Source: Psychroserpens damuponensis (GTDB lineage: Bacteria; Bacteroidota; Bacteroidia; Flavobacteriales; Flavobacteriaceae). From it: DNA of 64,000 bases. Positions 53,858 through 62,011 of this stretch are shown here, in pieces. Under the pieces are notes generated by a model, which was given only the letters and a program-made list of their open reading frames with translations, had not been told where the DNA came from and did no database searches. Position numbers and translations under genes: made by a program. The DNA lies in assembly GCF_000826655.1 (NCBI RefSeq), contig NZ_JXJO01000010.1:124001-188000 (forward strand), written 5' to 3'. The first letter of the stretch is position 1, and each line of letters begins with the position of its first letter.

Positions 53858-55345
53858 CTAACTGTTTGAGAGCAAATCGGGCTGTTTAATTATTACGTGT
53901 GTTTTATTGCCGCCTCCAGTCTTTGTTTCTAAAATTAACCCTTGACTATTAGAAAATTCGTTTAGCCATTTCAGTACTGTTTTAGAAGCATTTGAGCTGT
54001 ATTTTGCGTATCTGTCGGGGAGTATCTCTTTTGTTAGATTACTAAGAATATACCATTTGTCAAGCTCCATGACGTTGTTAGTAAAGTTTACAAACTCCTT
54101 GCTTGTCGAATTGCTAAACATCACTTTTACAATTTCAGGATTTTCGTATTCTATTAAGCCATGCTTTAAAAATACTTGAGCGCAATGGATCATATAAGCA
54201 TAAAAATTATTCCATTGGCTTTTGTTCCAGTCATCAAATAACGTTTTATTAAAATCATCATAAGGAGTGTATTGGCTGTCGTAATGATTATTTATTGTCA
54301 ATCTAAAAATGCGGTTCTTGTCGCTCGAATTATTACTACCTAATCGATAATTCGTAATAATCATTATATGTGGTGCATACTCATAAGGAATTGTACATCC
54401 AACTTTTGAACGTCCTTTTATTTCAACATCAATTCCGCTTTTCAGTTCGTGCAGTTTAGGAATAGGAAAATTTTTAGGAGCATCTCCAAAAATGAAAATA
54501 TCTTGTTGCTGGGTTATTGACTGAAAAGGAAAATTTATATTTATGTTTTCGCCAGATTCAAAGCCAACATTTAAAACCTGCTTGAGAGATTCTCTAAATA
54601 TACCGTCTTTTCCACTTTGCCCGCTTTTACTGTTAATGGTTAAACTGTTTTCATCTGATACAATAAATATTGTTTTTTGTCTTTTGTCTTTACGTCGGTG
54701 CATTTGAAAGCCTTTAAGGGACTTTATACTTAATAGGTGCTTATTGCCGTTTGTAGTGTGTTCGTCAAATTTTTTAATGTCGCTTTCGTTTGCATCTGCT
54801 GTTGTTATATCGTAATCAAAATCTATAATTTTTGAAGCATCGATATAAGTTTTACTTTTTGCAAATTGGCTGTAACTTTCTGTTGTAATTTCTTTACTAG
54901 TAACTTTTACGATAGTGTTTCTAAAAAACAACCTTGTTATTGCTTTAGGATCTCTATATTCTTTTAGTTCAAATGGTGGTAATATACCGACTACATGAGT
55001 TTCTTTTTTAATATGTCTATTTATAGCAATATTAAGTTTGTTTAAAACGTCGTTACTTTGAGAGCTATATTTTTGATGAATATCGAGTATGAATTTTGCA
55101 ATTTCATCTTTTGTGAAGCCACTGTATTTAATACCATTGTGATATAAACAAAATTGAGGTTGCCCGTATATAGTTTCTTGATAAAAACCTATTAGAGTTA
55201 ATGCAGTTGCAACCTCTATTGTATTTACAATAATCTTTGCCTTATCAAGTGCGTAACTGTTTATAAATAAGTTTTTTTCGCTATCTTTACCTTGTAAATC
55301 CTCTAAAAGATTATTAAGGCATTTGGTGTGTGTAGTGTATACCAT
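53858..55345 (-). CDS. SF3-type replicative helicase (DUF5906-like), no primase domain
   Basis: The 495-residue protein has a C-terminal SF3 helicase: a P-loop-like NSKSGQSGKDG (238-248), a Walker-B region QDIFIFGDAPKNF (281-293), the motif-C region SGIDVEIKGRSKVG to IMIITNYRL with its asparagine, and the arginine-rich SDKNRIFRLTINNHYD. This pattern is typical of phage/satellite replication helicases in Bacteroidota. The P-loop has Asp where Ser/Thr is usual. The N-terminal 200 residues show no recognised primase motif. It lies six bases after the HTH gene. Confidence 0.75.
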   Translation of the reverse strand: MVYTTHTKCLNNLLEDLQGKDSEKNLFINSYALDKAKIIVNTIEVATALTLIGFYQETIYGQPQFCLYHNGIKYSGFTKDEIAKFILDIHQKYSSQSNDVLNKLNIAINRHIKKETHVVGILPPFELKEYRDPKAITRLFFRNTIVKVTSKEITTESYSQFAKSKTYIDASKIIDFDYDITTADANESDIKKFDEHTTNGNKHLLSIKSLKGFQMHRRKDKRQKTIFIVSDENSLTINSKSGQSGKDGIFRESLKQVLNVGFESGENININFPFQSITQQQDIFIFGDAPKNFPIPKLHELKSGIDVEIKGRSKVGCTIPYEYAPHIMIITNYRLGSNNSSDKNRIFRLTINNHYDSQYTPYDDFNKTLFDDWNKSQWNNFYAYMIHCAQVFLKHGLIEYENPEIVKVMFSNSTSKEFVNFTNNVMELDKWYILSNLTKEILPDRYAKYSSNASKTVLKWLNEFSNSQGLILETKTGGGNKTHVIIKQPDLLSNS

Positions 55346-55351
55346 TTGCCT

Positions 55352-55630
55352 TTATTTTTTTAGTGCCACAATTGAAGCCTCCACCTCTGAACGCTTGTAT
55401 AATACTCTTCCAGCTACCTGATACGCTTGCAACGTTCCACGCTTTGTGTAGTTATGTACACTCGATACATCCACCTTTAAAAGTGCTGCTACTTCGTGCC
55501 TTGTTAAATACTCGGTTGGTTGCTTCGGTTCAAAGTTTTGTTTGAAGTTTTCTAATTGATTTTTTACGCCCTCTAAAATAGAATTTTGAAGTTCTTGAGG
55601 TGTAATTTGTACGAATTGAATTTGTGCCAT
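55352..55630 (-). CDS. HTH protein, excisionase/AlpA-like
   Basis: The 92-residue protein has a MerR-like winged helix (residues 40-90): TEYLTRHEVAALLKVDVSSVHNYTKRGTLQAYQVAGRVLY, as in excisionase-family and AlpA-type regulators. It may control integration/excision and the downstream helicase gene, which starts six bases after its stop. Two TCCGATTTAT copies lie 50-80 bp upstream and may be its operators. Confidence 0.8.
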   Translation of the reverse strand: MAQIQFVQITPQELQNSILEGVKNQLENFKQNFEPKQPTEYLTRHEVAALLKVDVSSVHNYTKRGTLQAYQVAGRVLYKRSEVEASIVALKK

Positions 55631-55680
55631 TGTAATTGAATTTATTGTTATTAATAGTGCTAAATAACAACCGTTTCAAT

Positions 55681-55714
55681 TCCGATTTATGGCAGTTTTT
55701 TCCGATTTATCGGA
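55681..55714. promoter_or_regulatory. Paired operator-like repeats before the HTH gene
   Basis: tccgatttat occurs at 55681-55690 and 55701-55710, 20 bp apart (two helical turns). The second copy extends into the palindrome tccgatttatcgga (6-base arms). The site is 51 bp upstream of the HTH start. Confidence 0.5.
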
Positions 55715-55730
55715 GGTGCAGTATTTTAGT

Positions 55731-56555
55731 TTAATTTAGTTTAAAGATGTTATTAAAATTATTTTCTCTATTGCTATTGGTGCATTTACTTAAGGCGTAA
55801 AAACATCCTTTACTGTCAAAATTATCATAATTTTTTTCTGTTATAAATTCGGTACTTAATAACCATTTCATAAAATCTGAATGACTTGTATGATGAATTA
55901 ATTCTTCATATTTTAAACGTTGAAATAAATAGCTGTAATCGAGATAAGGTTCTATGATATGTTTTTCTGTAAATTCAATAAATTGGTTATAGGTTTCTAT
56001 CTTTTTAAAAATATGAATTGCGTTTTCGGGTATTGGTTTTAATCCGTTTTCATTTGCCACTTTTCCAGCTTCATCCGCTTCAATTCCTTTTAATATTTTG
56101 GCTTCAATTAGTTCAGCGTGTTCAATAAATTTTTTCGGTGTATCGTTACCATCTAAATCAAAATCAAAGGCGTTTTCTATTTCGTTTATGTCTGCTTTAT
56201 TAACTTTATTAAGTTTGGCTTTGACTTCATTCAGAAACTTACTTTTTTTAATAATCTTATTTACTTTTTCGGGTTTTAGTTCCGTTGTTTTGGCAAATAA
56301 AATAGCATCATTAATAGTACTATCTATTTCAAAATAAATTGATGTTTGATTGTCTTTGTCTGTTTGTTCAGGATCAAAACTTTTAAGATTATCATATAAT
56401 TCAGAAAGTACACCATAAGCATCATTTTTATAGGTGTTTGGGTGCGCTTGCATAACGTTTAGATAGTTGTTATACAATTCTGTTTCTTTGTCGTTTAAAT
56501 CAATTCCTTTGGCTTTTTTAGCCTTTGCCGTTTCTAAAATTTGTACGTTACCCAT
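55731..56555 (-). CDS. Hypothetical 274-residue element protein
   Basis: An acidic, mostly helical cytoplasmic protein without recognised motifs. It begins MGNVQILETAKAKKAKGIDL and is rich in Glu, Lys and Asn. Its ATG is three bases after the integrase stop, so the two are co-transcribed. Bacteroidota elements often have an unknown protein between integrase and excisionase; a recombination accessory role is possible but unproven. Confidence 0.65.
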   Translation of the reverse strand: MGNVQILETAKAKKAKGIDLNDKETELYNNYLNVMQAHPNTYKNDAYGVLSELYDNLKSFDPEQTDKDNQTSIYFEIDSTINDAILFAKTTELKPEKVNKIIKKSKFLNEVKAKLNKVNKADINEIENAFDFDLDGNDTPKKFIEHAELIEAKILKGIEADEAGKVANENGLKPIPENAIHIFKKIETYNQFIEFTEKHIIEPYLDYSYLFQRLKYEELIHHTSHSDFMKWLLSTEFITEKNYDNFDSKGCFYALSKCTNSNRENNFNNIFKLN

Positions 56556-56558
56556 TAC

Positions 56559-57926
56559 TTATTGATTTGATGCGTTTTTAATTACTGTGAATTGTGTTTC
56601 TTTTTTGTCTTCTAACTTTTTATAATAATCATTAAAGGTGTCTAAGTGTTCTTCGCTTTCTTTTTGAACGTATTGTAAAAATGTAGCATATTTTTTATGT
56701 CCTGTTACTTTCATAATACTTTGATGTGGCAATTCATTAAAATGTAGAGTTGCAAAGGTTCTGCGCCCTGTATGGGTACTTATGTATTCGTATTTAGGTC
56801 TTAATTTTTTTTCTAAACGGTTGGTCTTCTTGTTTCTCAATTTGCCTAATATTAGATTGTCAATTTCAGCGAGTTTACAAATATCTTTGAAGTGCTTATT
56901 TAGTTTCTGTTGACTTACTTTGTATGGTAGTCCGTTTTTGTATATTTCTTTAACGGCTGGTAAAACAGGAATAACAACTTTTTTTCCTGTCTTAATTTGC
57001 TTGAGTTCTATTTTATAATTATCTCCATCTTTTTTAAAATTCTCTTTAATCATTCCGTTTAGTAAATCGTTACCTCTTTGTCCTGTATAGATAGCGAGTA
57101 GTAACCATTTGCGAGCGTTTAAAAAGGCTTTCGATTCAAAGTTATAGTTTTGTATCTTTTGTATGTCTTCAAGCGTTAAAGTGATTACGTCGGTGTCCTC
57201 GTCGTATGTGTTAACGGTTTTTATTTCTAACTTATCTAAGTCGTTAGCGGTTTCAACTTTCTTTGATGCTTTATTTATTACCGTTTTTAGTATTGAAACT
57301 TTTTTTACTGCGGTGTTGTGTGAGTATTTTTCATTAATCTTTAACCATTCAAAGAAGTCATTAAACCAATCTTTATTAAGGCTTTTTATTTTGGTAGTCT
57401 CAAAGTCCTGATATCTTTTTATAACGTTCCTAATGTCGTTATATCCTTTAATTGTGTTTTTAGATAGTCCTACTGTGTTTTTTGATGTTTCTATATTGTC
57501 GGCATTATCAATAATGTAGTCAATCCAGTAAGACAAGTATTTTGCTTTAGGATCTATTTTTTTAGGGTTGTAGTATTTCTCAAGTTCTTTATTTAACCAA
57601 TCTGAATTTATTGATATAATTTCTTTGTCATTTTTAAACGATTCTAATAAGTGATTTTCGATGCTTAATAATTTCTTATCAATTTCGGGTTTTAGGTTTT
57701 TATTTGTGCCACTTACACCTCGTTTGTTTTGAGTTTCCCAATATTCTTTGGTCACTTCTAATTCAATTTTAGCGTTTAGAGTGACGTCGGTATATGGTAC
57801 TTCTTTTGATTCTTTGGATTTTCTGACTTTTACAGTTGATGGTGTGCTGTAGTCTCTATAAAGAAAACGTATTGTTAATGGTGCTTTCTTTTTTGTTGAA
57901 CGATAATAAAAATTAACTGTTGCCAT
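56559..57926 (-). CDS. Tyrosine recombinase/integrase
   Basis: The 455-residue protein has an arm-binding N-terminal domain, a SAM-like core-binding domain (about 130-230) and the catalytic domain with YTGQRGNDL (first Arg), THTGRRTFATLHF (His/Arg) and VTGHKKYATFLQYVQ (His and nucleophile Tyr). It should insert the element at the tRNA-Leu 3' end. A TTG six codons upstream (57944) is in frame, but the -7 box at 57947-57954 favours the ATG at 57926. Confidence 0.93.
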   Translation of the reverse strand: MATVNFYYRSTKKKAPLTIRFLYRDYSTPSTVKVRKSKESKEVPYTDVTLNAKIELEVTKEYWETQNKRGVSGTNKNLKPEIDKKLLSIENHLLESFKNDKEIISINSDWLNKELEKYYNPKKIDPKAKYLSYWIDYIIDNADNIETSKNTVGLSKNTIKGYNDIRNVIKRYQDFETTKIKSLNKDWFNDFFEWLKINEKYSHNTAVKKVSILKTVINKASKKVETANDLDKLEIKTVNTYDEDTDVITLTLEDIQKIQNYNFESKAFLNARKWLLLAIYTGQRGNDLLNGMIKENFKKDGDNYKIELKQIKTGKKVVIPVLPAVKEIYKNGLPYKVSQQKLNKHFKDICKLAEIDNLILGKLRNKKTNRLEKKLRPKYEYISTHTGRRTFATLHFNELPHQSIMKVTGHKKYATFLQYVQKESEEHLDTFNDYYKKLEDKKETQFTVIKNASNQ

Positions 57927-57946
57927 GATAAGTTGGTTTTGCAATA

Positions 57947-57954
57947 CAAAAATA
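57947..57954 (-). promoter_or_regulatory. -7 box of the integrase gene
   Basis: On the minus strand TATTTTTG matches TAnnTTTG exactly. Transcription would start near 57940, just before the ATG at 57926. The arm repeat at 57962-57980 lies next to it, so bound integrase could repress its own gene. Confidence 0.55.
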
Positions 57955-57961
57955 CAAAATC

Positions 57962-57980
57962 TGTACGGTAGTTGTATTGT
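57962..57980. repeat. Arm-type repeat, right copy
   Basis: tgtacggtagttgtattgt matches 51912-51930 at 17 of 19 bases, in the same orientation, near the integrase promoter. Confidence 0.6.
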
Positions 57981-58110
57981 AAACTTGCATTAAATTAGAT
58001 TTTATTGCATTTATTTAGATTATTGATTTTTATTAATATTGTGTAAAGTACTGAAAATGAGTAGTTTTATTATTGTTTGTGGTTTAATGGGATTGAACGA
58101 AATGCAAAGT

Positions 58111-58131
58111 TTCGATTCCCACCTTGAGTAC
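58111..58131. repeat. attR: 21-bp core of the integrated element
   Basis: Exact copy of 51823-51843, the tRNA-Leu 3' end. The bases upstream do not form a tRNA. Confidence 0.9.
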
Positions 58132-58134
58132 CAG

Positions 58135-58168
58135 AAAAGGTTCTAATTTAATATTAGAGCCTTTTTTA
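58135..58168 (+). terminator. Displaced original terminator of tRNA-Leu
   Basis: A 13-bp stem (58135-58147 with 58153-58165, one G-U pair on the plus strand) is followed by T. It directly follows attR, so before insertion it lay four bases after the tRNA 3' end. Confidence 0.8.
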
Positions 58169-58222
58169 TTTTATATAATTAGCTTTACGATGTATACTAC
58201 AACATCAAATCATGTAATTTTT

Positions 58223-58262
58223 AGTTACATTTTCACAAACTCGCTAATTAAATGTAACTTTG
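58223..58262 (+). promoter_or_regulatory. HupE-like gene promoter with inverted repeat
   Basis: agttacattt (58223-58232) and aaatgtaact (58250-58259) form 10-base arms, 17 bases apart, and overlap the exact -7 box TAACTTTG (58255-58262). A regulator may bind here. No TTG lies at the normal distance. Confidence 0.5.
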
Positions 58263-58317
58263 ATACAACACCAACTTAACCAAACATTTTATTTAGTAAC
58301 ACCCAAATCCCATAACT

Positions 58318-58908
58318 ATGATAGACCAATTTCTGTCAAATTTTCAAAATGGTGTATACCACATTGTAAACATAAAAGCTTACGATCACATTTTATTTTT
58401 AATCGTGCTTACTGTTCCTTATTTATTTAAGGACTGGAAACGTGTATTTATTCTCATAACAACATTTACCGCTAGTCATTGCATCTCATTAACATTATCA
58501 ACATATGATATTATTAATGTCAACCTTAAATTGATTGAGTTTTTAATTCCTATATCCATAATAACAGTCGCATTATTTAATGTGTTTACTACTGGCAAAA
58601 AATCTCATGGCACCACCTTTGGGTTGGTGTTTTTTGCGACTTTATTTTTTGGATTAATTCATGGTTTAGGGTTTATTGATACGTTAGAGCGTATTACTTC
58701 TTCTTCGGAAAATAAGCTACTCGCACTTTTTGAAGTTGGATTAGGCATGGAAGTTGGACAACTTTTCATAGCTTTTATTATTATCTTTTTAAGTTTTCTA
58801 TGTCAAACTATTTTTAGGTTTTCAAAACGAGATTGGGTGATGGTAACCTCATCGATTGTTGTAGGTTTTGTTTTACCAACCCTAATTAACAGCGACTTAT
58901 TTTCTTAA
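58318..58908 (+). CDS. HupE/UreJ-like membrane protein
   Basis: The 196-residue protein has about six membrane spans with the family pattern: YDHILFLIVLTVPY, FTASHCISLTLS and FFGLIHGLGFIDTLE, which carry conserved Asp and His residues that may bind metal. Family members move nickel or other metals, but no hydrogenase or urease genes are nearby, so the substrate is open. Confidence 0.75.
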   Translation: MIDQFLSNFQNGVYHIVNIKAYDHILFLIVLTVPYLFKDWKRVFILITTFTASHCISLTLSTYDIINVNLKLIEFLIPISIITVALFNVFTTGKKSHGTTFGLVFFATLFFGLIHGLGFIDTLERITSSSENKLLALFEVGLGMEVGQLFIAFIIIFLSFLCQTIFRFSKRDWVMVTSSIVVGFVLPTLINSDLFS

Positions 58909-59062
58909 AAAATCAGGTTGATAATATACGTTTGATAAAACTTAAACGTTATGAAAGTCTTAAAACATGACCTAGATTTTTAATAATTATTACATTTGAA
59001 ATATAACTTTAATGGTTGAGTTGATATTTCCGAAGAAAACTCAAAACCACTAAACCTAGAAA

Positions 59063-59494
59063 ATGTCTCAAAAAAAACAATTACGTTACGATAAAGCTTA
59101 CTTAAGAATTGCGAAAGAATGGGGAAAACTCTCTCATTGCAAACGCAAGCAAGTTGGTGCCATAATAGTAAAGGACAGAATGATTATATCAGACGGTTTT
59201 AATGGCACTCCAACTGGTTTTGAAAACTATTGTGAAGATGACGAAGGCTATACAAAATGGTACGTGTTACACGCTGAAGCTAACGCCATTTTAAAGGTTG
59301 CTGCTTCAACACAATCTTGCAAAGGCGCTACGTTATACATTACGCTATCACCTTGTAAAGATTGCAGCAAACTCATACACCAAGCCGGAATTATAAGGGT
59401 TGTTTACCAACAAGGTTATAAAGACAATTCTGGATTAGAATTTTTAGAAAAAGCAGGTATTGAGCTAGAATTAATTGAAGATATAAACGCATAA
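59063..59494 (+). CDS. Deoxycytidylate deaminase family (ComEB-like)
   Basis: The 143-residue protein has the zinc site of the cytidine/dCMP deaminase family: HAEANAIL and TLSPCKDCSKLI. It converts dCMP to dUMP for thymidylate synthesis. Its stop codon directly abuts the ATG of the S41 protease gene. Confidence 0.92.
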   Translation: MSQKKQLRYDKAYLRIAKEWGKLSHCKRKQVGAIIVKDRMIISDGFNGTPTGFENYCEDDEGYTKWYVLHAEANAILKVAASTQSCKGATLYITLSPCKDCSKLIHQAGIIRVVYQQGYKDNSGLEFLEKAGIELELIEDINA

Positions 59495-61120
59495 ATGGCA
59501 TTCCAAAAAAAATACATACCACTTATTATTGGTGTTGCAATCGCGGCAGGTATTTTTATTGGAGGAAAATTAAACTTTACTGATACTTCAGATCGCTTAT
59601 TTACTTCAAACAGTAAAAAAGACAAACTCAACAGACTCATAGACTATATAGATTACGAATATGTTGACAATGTAAACACAGATAGCATCGTAGATGTCAC
59701 TGTTAATGGCATTCTTGATAATCTAGATCCGCATTCTACCTATATTCCAAAGAGTGAATTAGAGCGTGTTACCAATAACATGAAAGGTGATTTTGTTGGA
59801 TTAGGCGTTAACTTTTATACGTATAATGACACTATAGCTGTGATTAAAACGGTTAAAGATGGTCCAAGTGAAAAGGCAGGCATTAAAGCTGGTGATCGTA
59901 TTATTATGGCAGATGGTGATTCTATCTTCGGAAAACAATGGAGTAACGCAGATATTATTTCCAAATTAAAAGGAGAAGAAGGCTCTAAAGTAAAACTTAC
60001 AATTTATAGACGAGGAGAAAAAGAACTCATAGAGCTGAAAGTGAAACGCGATATTATTCCGATTGAAAGTGTAGACGCAGCCTACATGCTTACCGATAAT
60101 TTGGGTTATATAAAAATCAATCGCTTTGCAGAGTCTACCTATAAAGAGTTTAAGCATGCTTTAGACATGCTTCAAGATCAAGGTGCAACACAGTTAGCCT
60201 TAGATTTACGAGATAATCCAGGTGGATTTTTGGGTATTGCAGAACAAATTGTTGATGAATTTTTAGAAGACGACAAACTTATTTTGTTTACAAAAAACAA
60301 AACAGGTAAAGTTGAAAAAAGCTATGCCACAGGAAAAGGAGATTTTGAAGAAGGTGACGTATATATTTTAATTAATGAAAGTTCGGCTTCTGCAAGCGAA
60401 ATAGTTGCGGGCGCCTTACAAGACAATGACAAAGGCACCATTGTTGGTCGACGTAGTTACGGCAAAGGGTTAGTACAACGCGAAATGTCGTTAGGCGATG
60501 GTAGCGCAGTGAGGTTAACAGTTTCTAGATACTACACACCTACTGGTCGCTCTATTCAAAGACCTTATGACAATGGTAAAAACAATGATTATTATAAAGA
60601 TTATTATAAACGTGCAAAAAGTGGTGAATTTGAAGATGCAGAGCAAATAAAAATAGCAGACTCTTTAAAATTCACAACACCAAAAGGCAAAGTCGTTTAT
60701 GGTGGTGGTGGCATAATACCTGATGTGTTTGTGCCAATGAATGCATCCATACACAATGAAACTTTAGAATATTTGAGACGTCGAGAATACATTAGCAATT
60801 TTGTTTTTGAAGAATTAGATAAAGACCGAAGTGTTTATCATAATGTTACCGCTAACGATTTTATAGCAAATTTTGAAATTAGCGATGATATCGTAATTAA
60901 GTTTCAAGACTTTGTAAATCAAAAAGAGAATACCAACCTCACATTTGTTGCTTATTATAAGCAAATGAAACGTTTAATAAAATCTGAATTAGCTCAACAA
61001 CTCTACGGAAGCACTATTGCTGAAAAAATTATTAATGAAGGTGATGATATGGTTGAAGAGGTCATTTTATTAAGTCGAGGCAATTATTATTTTGAGGTAG
61101 ATCTTAATGAAGATCACTAA
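59495..61120 (+). CDS. C-terminal processing protease, S41 family
   Basis: The 541-residue protein has an N-terminal membrane anchor/signal (YIPLIIGVAIAAGIFIGG), a PDZ domain (about 95-180; KDGPSEKAGIKAGDRIIMADG) and an S41 core with nucleophile serine in NESSASASEIVAGAL near residue 300 and lysine in RRSYGKGLVQ near 324. It trims periplasmic proteins at exposed C-termini. Its last four bases overlap the convergent flavoprotein gene. Confidence 0.93.
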   Translation: MAFQKKYIPLIIGVAIAAGIFIGGKLNFTDTSDRLFTSNSKKDKLNRLIDYIDYEYVDNVNTDSIVDVTVNGILDNLDPHSTYIPKSELERVTNNMKGDFVGLGVNFYTYNDTIAVIKTVKDGPSEKAGIKAGDRIIMADGDSIFGKQWSNADIISKLKGEEGSKVKLTIYRRGEKELIELKVKRDIIPIESVDAAYMLTDNLGYIKINRFAESTYKEFKHALDMLQDQGATQLALDLRDNPGGFLGIAEQIVDEFLEDDKLILFTKNKTGKVEKSYATGKGDFEEGDVYILINESSASASEIVAGALQDNDKGTIVGRRSYGKGLVQREMSLGDGSAVRLTVSRYYTPTGRSIQRPYDNGKNNDYYKDYYKRAKSGEFEDAEQIKIADSLKFTTPKGKVVYGGGGIIPDVFVPMNASIHNETLEYLRRREYISNFVFEELDKDRSVYHNVTANDFIANFEISDDIVIKFQDFVNQKENTNLTFVAYYKQMKRLIKSELAQQLYGSTIAEKIINEGDDMVEEVILLSRGNYYFEVDLNEDH

Positions 61121-61719
61121 ACCTTATCATGTATTTTAGTTTGCTTACCATCATTCCAGAGTGTTAGAATATCTGTAGCTACTTGCGCTCCGCTTCCAGA
61201 TGCGATAGCAAATTGGCTCCTCCAACCAGCTAAGGTTCCTGCAACATACAAACCGTTATCAACTAAATGATCTTCATTTTTTAACCATATACGATCTTTT
61301 TCTATGGCAGCTCTTGGATGTGGTTCTACATAACTTTCAAACCCTTGTATGGTTAACAAATTTGTATAACCCACAGCAATAACAACGAGTTTTGACTGGT
61401 ATGAACCTTTATTTGTCGTAATTGTAAAACCTTCCGCAGTACGTAAAACAGAAGTTACTTTTTCACTATCTATTTGTTCAACATGAGGATACAATTGTTT
61501 TAACTGTTTTGTACCGCTTTCTAAAATATCTGCACCTAAAGTACCAGGAGTTAATCCCAATACATTATTAAATAATGCGTTTTGCAAATGCGATGTTTTT
61601 TGATGCGTCACAATTGCAATCTGCTTATCTGCCGCAAATGGTTTTGGTTTTGCCGACCCTAAAACTAAAGCACAAGACATTCCTGCTGCTCCACCTCCTA
61701 TAATTAAAACATCATACAT
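61117..61719 (-). CDS. Short FAD-dependent oxidoreductase (thioredoxin-reductase fold)
   Basis: The 200-residue protein has an N-terminal FAD dinucleotide-binding motif IIGGGAAGMSCALVLG and the closing motif GLYVAGTLAG. The NADPH domain and the CxxC of thioredoxin reductase are missing; it is about two thirds of the normal length with no sign of a frameshift, so it is a short form and not a broken gene. The upstream small membrane gene overlaps it by one base. Confidence 0.75.
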   Translation of the reverse strand: MYDVLIIGGGAAGMSCALVLGSAKPKPFAADKQIAIVTHQKTSHLQNALFNNVLGLTPGTLGADILESGTKQLKQLYPHVEQIDSEKVTSVLRTAEGFTITTNKGSYQSKLVVIAVGYTNLLTIQGFESYVEPHPRAAIEKDRIWLKNEDHLVDNGLYVAGTLAGWRSQFAIASGSGAQVATDILTLWNDGKQTKIHDKV

Positions 61720-61928
61720 TATTGTCGTCCTTTAAGTTTGTCATCTACACGCTTTGATAATCTTAACACTTGTAGTAAAATAATAGCACATAAAGACGTA
61801 AGTATTGTAATTAAAGCAATAATACTTTGACCTTCAAAAAGATTATTAAAATTTAGCATTGTTGTGTTATAGATAATTAGTCCTACAGCAATAATGGTTA
61901 CTATTATGGTAAAATATTTCATATACAA
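61719..61928 (-). CDS. 69-residue membrane protein
   Basis: Two hydrophobic segments (YFTIIVTIIAVGLIIYNTTM and IIALITILTSLCAIILLQVL) and a basic tail (RLSKRVDDKLKGRQ). It is coupled to the flavoprotein gene by a one-base stop/start overlap (TAATG), so they may work together at the membrane. No family is recognised. Confidence 0.65.
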   Translation of the reverse strand: MYMKYFTIIVTIIAVGLIIYNTTMLNFNNLFEGQSIIALITILTSLCAIILLQVLRLSKRVDDKLKGRQ

Positions 61929-62011
61929 ATTGTATTAAATGGTCGCATGAGTTTACTCTATGCTAAGGCACATAACTCAAACTCACACGTGCCATATACT
62001 GATTTTTTCAT

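Larger units (their letters stand above)
51823..58131. mobile_element. 6.3-kb integrative element in tRNA-Leu (satellite-like)
   Basis: Bounded by 21-bp repeats of the tRNA 3' end. All seven genes are on the minus strand, with the integrase next to attR. Order from attR: integrase, unknown 274-residue protein, excisionase-like HTH, SF3 helicase, repeat-rich gap, unknown 221-residue protein, two tiny genes, terminator. No relaxase, capsid, terminase or lysis gene is present. Integrase plus AlpA-like HTH plus SF3 helicase is the core of P4/PICI-type satellites and of some cryptic plasmid-like elements. Confidence 0.85.
57981..58317. other. Right junction region
   Basis: It holds attR (58111-58131), the displaced tRNA terminator (58135-58168) and the HupE-like gene promoter with an inverted repeat (58223-58262). 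No gene is seen. Confidence 0.7.

Noticed and set aside
51823-58131. Conjugative element or complete prophage
   Set aside because: No relaxase, coupling protein, type IV secretion, capsid, portal, terminase or lysis gene is seen in 6.3 kb.
61117-61719. Pseudogene of thioredoxin reductase
   Set aside because: The frame is intact from the FAD motif to the closing GLYVAGTLAG motif and is translationally coupled to its neighbour, so a short functional form is more likely.
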